DNA from: JAVKLU01 sp031538895
GTDB lineage: Bacteria > Pseudomonadota > Gammaproteobacteria > Burkholderiales > Burkholderiaceae
Length of the DNA: 6,950 bases
Direction of reading: 5' to 3'
NCBI GenBank assembly: GCA_031538895.1
Contig: JAVKLU010000080.1
Location: forward strand, 1 to 6,950
Shown here: one piece after another, positions 1 through 4,649 of the stretch
Numbering within the stretch: position 1 is the stretch's first letter
Layout of the letters: each line of letters begins with the position of its first letter
Translations under genes and position numbers: made by a program
The notes under the pieces: generated by a model
Told to the model about the DNA's origin: nothing
What the model saw: the letters and a program-made list of their open reading frames with translations, nothing else
The model's database searches: none

Positions 1-468
1 CATGTTGTCGGGTGACTTGATGAGCTTTGGCAGGTCATCGTATTTCAGTAGACAGTCATTCCAGTCAATTTCTTGTATGACTTCGCGCCCATCTCGAAAG
101 CAAACGAGCCAACGCTTGCCGCTGAAAAATTGTGCGGGTTGCTGGGCATAGCCGCCTTTCTTGCGAATAGTCGGCAATACCTCGCCTGTCACCCACTTGG
201 CGAACTTGCGGGCTTCTGGTTTGCGCGAACGCAATACCAAAGCGTACAGGCCACTTTCGTTGATGATGGTCATGGTTTGGTCGCCGCCAAGGGTGCGCAC
301 AATCTGCGTACCCCTTTCATCGTCGTCAAGGTGACGTGATGCGTCTGGGGCGTTGCGGTAGCCAAGGGCTTCGGCTACGTCGGTACAGACAAACCAAACG
401 GCATCGCCGATGGTCGTGGTGCGGATGGTTGATTGCCCAAAGTTAAAGGGCGTGAGTGAGTTTGCCAT
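1..468 (-). CDS. Bro-N domain phage protein (putative antirepressor), 3' end outside window
   Basis: The frame is open from the ATG at 468 to the window edge, giving 156 residues of the N-terminal part. Residues about 9-105 read as a Bro-N domain: the start FNFGQSTIRT, then the DVAEALGYRN segment (residues 30-39), INESGLYALVLRSRKPEA (69-86) and KWVTGEVLPTIRKKGGY (91-107). This is the usual signature of phage Bro/antirepressor proteins, which bind DNA through this domain and are often paired with a variable C-terminal domain. The C-terminal part here (GKRWLVCFRDGREVI onward) is incomplete, so the second domain cannot be assigned. A GGAGG six bases upstream supports the ATG at 468. The frame also stays open for 74 more codons upstream, to a GTG at 690, so a longer product is possible. 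The antirepressor role is inferred from the family, not shown here. Confidence 0.9.
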   Translation of the reverse strand, partial: MANSLTPFNFGQSTIRTTTIGDAVWFVCTDVAEALGYRNAPDASRHLDDDERGTQIVRTLGGDQTMTIINESGLYALVLRSRKPEARKFAKWVTGEVLPTIRKKGGYAQQPAQFFSGKRWLVCFRDGREVIQEIDWNDCLLKYDDLPKLIKSPDNM

Positions 469-712
469 GATGGCCTCCGAAGGTTCAGTTGCGTAACAAC
501 TGCCACCTCGACGCCAATCGGGGCGGCAGCCCAAACGAGTTGGCGTACCAGTGAACCTGCGGAGCAGAAGCTGGCGAGCCTTGCGGCTCCTCGAATGGGC
601 CGCCATAAACGGGGGCACAATGCAAAAAGCCGCATACTCACCAGTTGCGGCTCTTGCCGCAGATTCAACCGAGACGCCAATCTCGATCACGCCTTTTTTT
701 GACGTGACGAGA
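469..712 (-). other. Structured leader of the Bro-N gene, open in two frames
   Basis: About 240 bases separate the Bro-N promoter from its ATG. On the minus strand the leader holds GAGCC-GCAA-GGCTC (576-589, a GNRA-type tetraloop hairpin), TGCGGC-AAGA-GCCGCA (646-661), a second GCCGCA (629-634) that could pair with the same TGCGGC block, and a 10-bp stem with one bulge (681-691 with 703-712) at the predicted transcript start. The Bro-N frame is open through it from GTG 690, via an in-frame ATG at 606, ending in residues GGSCYATEPSEAI just before the Bro-N Met. A second frame is open from TTG 680 to a stop at 375, giving 101 aa that run past the Bro-N start. These short basic leader peptides resemble ones I associate with phage Ash/Icd-like annotations, but I hold that link loosely. 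It may be a regulatory RNA, a coding leader, or both. Confidence 0.5.
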
Positions 713-714
713 GA

Positions 715-742
715 ATTATAACGGAGTTTTTTGGAATTGCAA
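715..742 (-). promoter_or_regulatory. Sigma-70 promoter for the Bro-N leader/gene
   Basis: On the minus strand TTGCAA (742-737) is followed after 16 bases by a perfect TATAAT (720-715). The predicted start is near 708, at the edge of the inverted repeat 681-712, which could be an operator or the first stem of the leader RNA. It is back to back with the toxin promoter at 764-792. Confidence 0.75.
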
Positions 743-751
743 GCTGTTATT

Positions 752-790
752 TGTAATTCATGCTTGACGCACTGTAATCTATGATTTACA
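752..790 (+). promoter_or_regulatory. Candidate antitoxin operator: direct repeat plus dyad
   Basis: TGTAATTCATG (752-762) recurs as TGTAATCTATG (773-783), exactly 21 bp or two helical turns apart. The second copy is also the left arm of an imperfect dyad, TGTAATC-TAT-GATTTACA (773-790), which covers the spacer and -10 of the toxin promoter. Autoregulation by the antitoxin alone or with toxin is usual for this family, so this is the likely binding site. Confidence 0.45.
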
Positions 791-792
791 AT
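764..792 (+). promoter_or_regulatory. Promoter of the toxin-antitoxin operon
   Basis: TTGACG (764-769), a 17-base spacer and TACAAT (787-792) make a good sigma-70 promoter. The expected start, near 799, coincides with the toxin ATG, so the message is probably leaderless. This also rules out the upstream in-frame ATG at 781, which lies before the -10 box. Confidence 0.75.
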
Positions 793-798
793 AAGCCC

Positions 799-1095
799 AT
801 GTTTGAAATTATCAAATCGCAAGAATTTATCGAGTGGGCTTTCAAGCTCAAAGACAGGGTTGCCGTCACCCGCATCAATGCACGCATTGACCGCGCTTTG
901 TTGGGCAACCTTGGCGATTATAAATTTTTGCGCGATGGTGTTTCTGAGATGCGGATTGATGTGGGTGCAGGTTATCGCCTGTATTTCACGCGGCGCGGTA
1001 ACACCGTCATCGTGCTGTTGTGCGGCGGTGATAAATCCACCCAAGCCAAAGACATTAACCGTGCTATTGAACTTGCCAAAATCTGGAAGGAGTAA
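799..1095 (+). CDS. RelE/ParE-superfamily toxin (HI1419/HigB-like)
   Basis: This 98-residue protein matches the small addiction-module killer family typified by Haemophilus HI1419. It opens with MFEIIKSQEF and a basic helical stretch (LKDRVAVTRINARIDRAL), then the strand segment VSEMRIDVGAGYRLYF (residues 48-63) and the C-terminal signature LLCGGDKSTQAKDI (73-86). Family members are taken to be RelE-fold mRNA interferases. I chose the ATG at 799 because family proteins start with MFEII and the promoter -10 lies at 787-792, leaving no room for a start at 781. No Shine-Dalgarno precedes 799, which fits a leaderless message. The antitoxin follows 3 bases after the stop, toxin first, as is normal for this family. 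Such pairs on prophages often stabilise the element or act in phage defence; that role is inferred. Confidence 0.9.
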   Translation: MFEIIKSQEFIEWAFKLKDRVAVTRINARIDRALLGNLGDYKFLRDGVSEMRIDVGAGYRLYFTRRGNTVIVLLCGGDKSTQAKDINRAIELAKIWKE

Positions 1096-1098
1096 ATC

Positions 1099-1425
1099 AT
1101 GAACCCAACGAAACCCGCCCCATTGACCATTAACATCCCCGAGGGCTTTAGCCGCTGGGATTCCGCCGAGCTTCTCAGAACCGAGAAGGATTTTCAGCTC
1201 TACCTTGACGCCTGCATAGAAGAAGACGAAGGCGACGGGCGTTTGATCAATCACGCGTTGGGAGTAATCGCCCGTGCCCGAGGTATGACACAACTTGCCA
1301 AAGACACGGGGTTGGCGCGGGAGGGGCTGTACAAGGCGCTTTCTGCCGAGGGCAACCCTGAGTTTTCTACCATCATGAAAGTAACCCGCGCGCTGGGGTT
1401 GAAGCTGACTGTGAATCATATCTGA
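1099..1425 (+). CDS. HTH addiction-module antitoxin (HI1420-like)
   Basis: This 108-residue partner of the preceding toxin has a short N-terminal toxin-contact region, an acidic patch (EEDEGDG, residues 41-47) and a helix-turn-helix at about 63-82 (MTQLAKDTGLAREGLYKAL). It ends in the STIMKVTRALGLKL motif typical of the HI1420/HigA-like antidote family. It should neutralise the toxin and repress the operon promoter, probably at the repeats 752-790. GGAAGGAG (1085-1092), six bases upstream, supports the ATG, and the 3-base gap from the toxin stop suggests coupled translation. Its stop ends one base before the stop codon of the convergent nuclease gene, with no terminator between them, so transcripts from the two sides must overlap. 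Confidence 0.9.
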   Translation: MNPTKPAPLTINIPEGFSRWDSAELLRTEKDFQLYLDACIEEDEGDGRLINHALGVIARARGMTQLAKDTGLAREGLYKALSAEGNPEFSTIMKVTRALGLKLTVNHI

Positions 1426-1426
1426 A

Positions 1427-2221
1427 TCATTTACGAAACTTGCAGGTGGGATAAGCAGCGCAGTACCGTTCGTGGCACATCATGGATTTCGGGTTGCCCC
1501 AAAAATTGCCGCTGTGGATGATTTTGGCGGCGTGTTCCAAGATGCCAGGCGATTCACCATCGCCAAGCAGTACAGAGCGTGCGTCCGAGATTTCGCCAGT
1601 GCCCACGCGCTGCGACGCGGGTGTTTTGGCGGTATTCATGCCGATGATTTGCGCCGCGCCCGTGATTGGCACGCCGCTGGCTTGTTCGGCGAGCAGCTCA
1701 TACACGCCCATTTGGTAGGCGTGGCCTGCGGTTTTGACGTTGCCGTCTGACCCAACGGCGGCCTTGCCAGTTTTGAGGTCACAGACACCCAATCCGTCAG
1801 CCGTTTCGCGGACGCGATCTGTTGTTCCTGTGAGGGCAATGCCGAGGTCGGTAATCTCCAAGCGGTCGCACTTGATTTCAACGCCGCGATAGGTTTGCTT
1901 CGGGGCGATGATTTGGCAGTACTTGACGTGCAATGAAAGGGCAATCTTCTCGGCATCCTGCGGCGTGTCGTCTTCCCAAACCACGTCCTCGTCGGGGCGG
2001 TGGATAGTGTCAACGGCAGCGGCTGCGGCCTCGTCGATTGAAATGCCGGTGCCGTCAATGCCCGACTGGTCGAACACAGCGGTGCTGGCGTGTACGGCTT
2101 TGCCAAGCATGGCTTTACCGTTTGACGGAGTGCGTTTCCCGTCTATGTGGGTGGCTGCCCATGCCGCAGGGCAGTCAAAGAGTCTGCCTAGGCTTGAGGC
2201 GCGAATGGTGACAATGTTCAT
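1427..2221 (-). CDS. PD-(D/E)XK (RecB/Cas4-like) nuclease with Fe-S-type cysteines
   Basis: This 264-residue protein carries the RecB-family nuclease motifs in order: GKAVHAS with His44, TGTTDRV with Asp135, the VCDLKTGK core with Asp148 and Lys150, and HAYQMGVYELL with Gln170 and Tyr174. Cys17 near the N-terminus and a C-terminal C-X4-C-X5-C (Cys249, Cys254, Cys260) match the 4Fe-4S arrangement of Cas4, AddB and related phage nucleases. It is probably a DNA exonuclease for phage recombination or replication, in the place where lambda has exo. No annealing-protein gene is seen beside it. It lies 13 bases after the 34-aa ORF and is likely read from PL. No Shine-Dalgarno is visible before the ATG at 2221; the sequence there is a run of A and T. 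Its GC is much higher than the sequence just upstream. Confidence 0.85.
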   Translation of the reverse strand: MNIVTIRASSLGRLFDCPAAWAATHIDGKRTPSNGKAMLGKAVHASTAVFDQSGIDGTGISIDEAAAAAVDTIHRPDEDVVWEDDTPQDAEKIALSLHVKYCQIIAPKQTYRGVEIKCDRLEITDLGIALTGTTDRVRETADGLGVCDLKTGKAAVGSDGNVKTAGHAYQMGVYELLAEQASGVPITGAAQIIGMNTAKTPASQRVGTGEISDARSVLLGDGESPGILEHAAKIIHSGNFWGNPKSMMCHERYCAAYPTCKFRK

Positions 2222-2234
2222 TTTTTAAAATAAT

Positions 2235-2339
2235 TTAAAAAGTGACCTGTGCTAAATTCCACGCGGATCGGATGCCGTACCCTTTTTTTAGATAATAAAA
2301 AAAGTACTTTAAAAATTTGTTTTTGAATATCGATCTCAT
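2235..2339 (-). CDS. Small ORF, 34 aa, function unknown
   Basis: The minus-strand ATG at 2339 opens 34 codons ending at TAA 2235. The product starts MRSIFKNKF, is basic and aromatic in the first half (KYFFYYLKKGYG), and ends IRSAWNLAQVTF. The ending resembles a pattern (G-x-[S/G]-[I/L]-R-x-A-W-x-L-A) that I associate with very small phage proteins. It fills most of the AT-rich gap between the 86-aa gene and the nuclease, and its stop is 13 bases before the nuclease start, fitting a three-gene PL operon. The ribosome site is weak (GAG about ten bases upstream). Function unknown; the AT-rich composition means a chance ORF is possible. Confidence 0.5.
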   Translation of the reverse strand: MRSIFKNKFLKYFFYYLKKGYGIRSAWNLAQVTF

Positions 2340-2374
2340 TTTTAATACACTCAAAAAAAGTTAAAAACATCTAA

Positions 2375-2635
2375 TTAAAAAACGTTTTGCTCTTCGTCTT
2401 CGATTACCGCGTCTTCAATCTTGCAAATAACCTCATCAGATATGACTCCAAAAAGATTGCTCTTTTTAGAGTCAGATGCAAGCCAAACGCCGATTACGCT
2501 GGCGTATGACGGACTGCCGGGGTAACCCCCATCGGTATCGTTAATTTCACGCGGCTCAGATGGTGCATATTCACACTCATACGCTAGCGTAACTCCATCA
2601 AAATCAATTTGACCGCAAACGACTGATAAACTCAT
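2375..2635 (-). CDS. Small acidic phage protein (86 aa), first gene of the PL operon
   Basis: No function is recognised. The 86-residue product starts MSLSVVCGQIDFDGVTLAYE, then has EYAPSEPREI (residues 22-31), the turn-rich GGYPGSPSYASVIGVWLA (36-53), and an acidic C-terminal helix (DEVICKIEDAVIEDEEQNVF). The layout of a short beta hairpin, a Pro-rich YxPxEP loop, a PGSP turn and a C-terminal acidic helix resembles small soluble proteins common in phage early regions. Neither signal peptide nor membrane segment is present. AAAGGAG about eight bases before the ATG at 2635 is a good ribosome site. Its promoter is an 85 percent copy of PR with the same two operators, so it should be silent in the lysogen and switched on early. 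That timing suggests a host-takeover or early regulatory role, which is inference only. Confidence 0.75.
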   Translation of the reverse strand: MSLSVVCGQIDFDGVTLAYECEYAPSEPREINDTDGGYPGSPSYASVIGVWLASDSKKSNLFGVISDEVICKIEDAVIEDEEQNVF

Positions 2636-2679
2636 TTAGCTACTCCTTTTATTATTTTTAATTTTGCACACAGGAATGA

Positions 2680-2720
2680 ATTATTATCTAAGCTAATTAA
2701 ATTGTCAATATCTAAGATAA
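2680..2720 (-). promoter_or_regulatory. PL/OL: leftward early promoter with two CI/Cro operators
   Basis: On the minus strand TTGACA (2708-2703), a 17-base spacer and AATAAT (2685-2680) form the promoter. Two operators overlap it: TTATCTTAGATAT (2720-2708) and TTAGCTTAGATAA (2696-2684), centres 24 bp apart. Over 41 bases it matches PR/OR (4603-4643) at 35 positions, with both promoter boxes and both CTTAG cores identical. The predicted start, near 2673, leaves a leader of about 38 nt with a Shine-Dalgarno before the 86-aa gene. The A/T-rich block just upstream (2721-2745) could act as an UP element. Confidence 0.85.
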
Positions 2721-2761
2721 TAATTTTTTTAAAAATCGATTAATCTAGATTGTGCGGACGT

Positions 2762-2790
2762 AAAAAAACCGCCTCGAAGGGCGGTTTTTT
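2762..2790 (-). terminator. Intrinsic terminator of the cI operon (bidirectional form)
   Basis: CCGCC (2769-2773) pairs with GGCGG (2780-2784) around a six-base loop that reads CTTCGA on the minus strand. The stem is flanked by an A run on one side and a T run on the other, so it can work on both strands. It lies 20 bases past the last cI-operon stop (2810) and just upstream of PL, so it should insulate PL from lysogenic transcription. Confidence 0.9.
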
Positions 2791-2809
2791 GATGGGTAGC
2801 AGTTAGCGT

Positions 2810-3043
2810 TTAGTGTTTCCTGCGACTGTTATAAGCTGGCGGATTGCTGAACTCATCATGCTGTCTACCTCCATTTGTTTGTGATCCGTAGTTGTTGTAG
2901 CGCTTACCGTCAGGGTTGCTTTTAATGTGCCCCTCAACGTATGTGCCGTTCTTTTTAATATAGCCCTTTTGGTATCTGGCTTCTGCCGCGCTGGACAGCA
3001 GGGCTAGAGTGGTAATTAGAGTTGCTAAGAGCTTTGTTTTCAT
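2810..3043 (-). CDS. Small secreted basic protein (77 aa), last gene of the cI operon
   Basis: Residues 1-22 are a clear signal peptide (MKTK, a hydrophobic stretch, then SSAAEA before the likely cut). The mature part is about 55 residues, strongly basic and rich in Tyr, Gly and Asn. It has KGYIKKNGTYVEGHIKSNPDG (positions 26-46), a pattern shared with small exported proteins carrying K-G-Y-x-K-x-[D/N]-G-T-Y-V, which I know only as uncharacterised. It ends in SRRKH and has no cysteine. The gene starts 17 bases after the 114-aa gene with a weak ribosome site (AAGAGA) and is followed by the terminator. It is probably periplasmic. Placement behind cI implies expression in the lysogen. Confidence 0.75.
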   Translation of the reverse strand: MKTKLLATLITTLALLSSAAEARYQKGYIKKNGTYVEGHIKSNPDGKRYNNYGSQTNGGRQHDEFSNPPAYNSRRKH

Positions 3044-3060
3044 GTGTAATTTCTCTTAAG

Positions 3061-3405
3061 TTAGTTATTTTTTCTACCTAATGTCGTTAGGTGAAGGCAA
3101 AACATAAACAATAACATATACAATAAACCAAAACCGGCTGCAACCATGGCTACTTTAATAAATTGCCAGATTTTATAAACAATATACTCAAAGTATGAAT
3201 TTTCTTTGATGGATTGTTCGTGCGCGATTCGGGCGGCTTCTTGTTGATCTTCTTTTTCGAGTTGTTTTAGCACCGCGTCCCAGCATTCCGGATCGGCGCG
3301 GCATTTGTTCATAGTCTCTTCTGCTATTGCTTCATTAATGCTATATCCTGCCATAGTTTGGCTGGATGCAACAAGCATCAATAAAAATAGTAAGACACTT
3401 CGCAT
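3061..3405 (-). CDS. Signal-peptide and single-membrane-segment protein (114 aa), cI operon
   Basis: Not recognised by family. Residues 1-19 form a signal peptide ending SQTMA. A hydrophilic, charged middle follows (about 20-70; Cys35 and Cys41 could form a disulfide; KQLEKEDQQEAARIAHEQ looks helical or coiled). A membrane segment lies at about 84-107, and the tail is the short GRKNN. The predicted layout is a periplasmic domain anchored in the inner membrane with a few residues inside. The ATG comes one base after the stop of the upstream gene, so translation is coupled. Small membrane proteins made by lysogens often block entry of related phage DNA; that function is a hypothesis from size, topology and position. 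Confidence 0.75.
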   Translation of the reverse strand: MRSVLLFLLMLVASSQTMAGYSINEAIAEETMNKCRADPECWDAVLKQLEKEDQQEAARIAHEQSIKENSYFEYIVYKIWQFIKVAMVAAGFGLLYMLLFMFCLHLTTLGRKNN

Positions 3406-3406
3406 G

Positions 3407-3901
3407 TTATTTGTCTGATGCGCACGACGCTATGTAGATTGCCCTATCGATAGCCTGATCCATGTTAATCTTTATAAACTCCAAGTCTCCTTCTTGAAGA
3501 TCGGTGTTCTTGTAAAAGTCTTGGGTGAATGGCTTGCTAAAAGACCCTACTGATTTTTTTGCAAAAGCTATATTCTGACAGTTCACCAAATACAGTATAG
3601 ATGCTGATCTCAATTTTTTACCATTAGGCAGGTCTCGTAGCGCGCTGTCTGGCGCTATTGGGGTAACCCTAACCCGAATAGCTCTATATTCGCCTATGTA
3701 TGATGGAGTATTAAATATCTCCCAAAATACACCCGTATTATTTGCATCCGGTATTGGGGACCAAGGGTCTTTTTCTGGTCTTTGAGATAAAATATTAGAT
3801 ACATAATCATCACTATCAGCCGCTCTTGAGTTGCTTGCAAATGACAAGCTCGATAGCCATAAAATGACTGCCAAGATTAAAAATACCAAAAATTTTCTCA
3901 T
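3407..3901 (-). CDS. Exported protein with likely disulfide (164 aa), cI operon
   Basis: Residues 1-28 carry a signal peptide (MRKFLVFLILAVILWL, then SRAA before the cut). The rest is a soluble domain with Trp47, Trp60 and paired cysteines Cys108 (LVNCQN) and Cys160 (IASCASDK) near the end. A single domain with a C-x-x-x-A motif mid-way and a closing Cys at the C-terminus is reminiscent of the surface-adhesin-E-like fold of small exported proteins. I would not assign it on this evidence. AAGGAG overlaps the cI stop codon and sits about seven bases before the ATG at 3901, so the gene is coupled to cI. Codon and base use is AT-rich compared with the nuclease or dam, as is typical of an acquired gene. 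Confidence 0.75.
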   Translation of the reverse strand: MRKFLVFLILAVILWLSSLSFASNSRAADSDDYVSNILSQRPEKDPWSPIPDANNTGVFWEIFNTPSYIGEYRAIRVRVTPIAPDSALRDLPNGKKLRSASILYLVNCQNIAFAKKSVGSFSKPFTQDFYKNTDLQEGDLEFIKINMDQAIDRAIYIASCASDK

Positions 3902-3911
3902 AGTGAACTCC

Positions 3912-4583
3912 TTAGTAATTACTTCCCACCCACGCCTTTAGCACCCTGCCAAATACTTCAAAATCCATTTCCGGCTTAATCGTCCAAGTCTCGTAAGCTT
4001 TGTTTTCGCTAATCGCTCTAATCCCGTCACTGGGTATGCGTTGCAGGCGCTTGATAAATCCTTCATTAGCCACACGAAAAAAATAGACTCCATCATACTC
4101 AACAGTTGTCACGCCAGTATCGACGATAAGAGGGTCACCACTGTTGTACACGCCAGTCATCGAGTCACCAAATCCAGTCACAATCACCAGATTTTTGACG
4201 GAGGTGCAAATTGGAACGTTAAAACGCAACCACTCATCATTAACACTCCAGTTTTTGATAACGCCTGGTTGATCGCGTAATACAAGCCCATTTCCCATTT
4301 TGCCGCCAGTATTAAATTGAGGTAGCAAAATCTCATCCCTAATACCAACTTTTGCGATGTGAGATGGCAGATTCATTAATGAATCATCTTGGTCAAGCCA
4401 CCCGCGCGGCAACTCAAAAGCATTCTCAATATCTTTTGCAATTTTTTCGCCTATCGGCTTGACTCCCATGAACCACTGGCTAACTTGCCCTTGAGTTTTC
4501 CCTAGCTTACGAGCGAACTCTGTCTGAGACCCGTCAGCATAGCGGTCTATTAGTTGTTTGACTCGAGATAGTCTAGAGGTCAT
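3912..4583 (-). CDS. cI: CI-like phage repressor (HTH plus S24/LexA-type domain)
   Basis: This 223-residue repressor has an N-terminal helix-turn-helix (about residues 18-50; turn and recognition helix around KTQGQVSQWFMGVKPIG), a linker, and a C-terminal S24 domain. The active-site serine is Ser141 in GFGDSM and the lysine is Lys178 in GFIKRLQRIP. It should hold PR and PL shut in the lysogen and activate or limit its own promoter. Residues 60-140, where LexA and lambda CI have Ala-Gly, contain no Ala-Gly or Cys-Gly, so RecA-driven self-cleavage is doubtful. Its recognition helix resembles that of the adjacent Cro (Q-V-S-x-W-x-x-G-x-K-P in both), which fits shared operators. The ATG at 4583 has no Shine-Dalgarno, and the predicted leader is only a few bases, as for lambda cI from PRM. 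The next gene's ribosome site overlaps the stop. Confidence 0.93.
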   Translation of the reverse strand: MTSRLSRVKQLIDRYADGSQTEFARKLGKTQGQVSQWFMGVKPIGEKIAKDIENAFELPRGWLDQDDSLMNLPSHIAKVGIRDEILLPQFNTGGKMGNGLVLRDQPGVIKNWSVNDEWLRFNVPICTSVKNLVIVTGFGDSMTGVYNSGDPLIVDTGVTTVEYDGVYFFRVANEGFIKRLQRIPSDGIRAISENKAYETWTIKPEMDFEVFGRVLKAWVGSNY

Positions 4584-4596
4584 GATATTAAAGAAA

Positions 4597-4626
4597 ATTA
4601 AATTACCTTAGGTATTGACAAGTAAA
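4597..4626 (-). promoter_or_regulatory. PRM-like promoter of the cI operon
   Basis: On the minus strand TTTACT (4626-4621), an 18-base spacer and TTTAAT (4602-4597) form a modest promoter. The expected start near 4590 leaves a leader of about seven bases before the cI ATG at 4583. Operator 4603-4615 lies in the spacer and operator 4627-4639 lies directly behind the -35, so occupancy of the two sites could repress or activate it. Confidence 0.55.
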
Positions 4627-4643
4627 TTAGCTTAGGCAATAAT
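4603..4643 (+). promoter_or_regulatory. PR/OR: rightward early promoter with two CI/Cro operators
   Basis: TTGACA (4615-4620), a 17-base spacer and AATAAT (4638-4643) form PR. The operators are TTACCTTAGGTAT (4603-4615), with a perfect 11-bp palindrome TACCT-T-AGGTA at its core, and TTAGCTTAGGCAA (4627-4639). Their centres are 24 bp apart and each touches a promoter box. The predicted start is at about 4650, the A of the cro ATG. Confidence 0.85.
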
Positions 4644-4649
4644 ATAATA

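Noticed and set aside
692..699. T run near the inverted repeat as a plus-strand terminator
   Set aside because: The T run sits in the loop of the repeat, not after the stem, and there is no plus-strand gene upstream to terminate.
781..798. Six-codon N-terminal extension of the toxin from the ATG at 781
   Set aside because: It lies upstream of the predicted -10 box (787-792), has no ribosome site, and family members begin at MFEII.
1742..1751. GCCGTCTGAC, one base from the Neisseria DNA uptake sequence
   Set aside because: It is a single imperfect copy within a coding region, which is not evidence for a Neisseria host.
1636..2106. 156-codon minus-strand ORF in another frame of the nuclease gene
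   Set aside because: Its low-complexity Ser/Pro/Arg-rich product is a frame shadow; the nuclease frame carries all catalytic motifs.
2742..2751. Palindrome AATCTAGATT as a third OL site
   Set aside because: It has an even centre and lacks the CTNAG core shared by the four operators; in A/T-rich DNA it may be chance.
4643..4648. Perfect TATAAT as the PR -10
   Set aside because: It would give a 22-base spacer from TTGACA and a start inside cro. AATAAT at 4638-4643 has a 17-base spacer and is the one conserved in PL.
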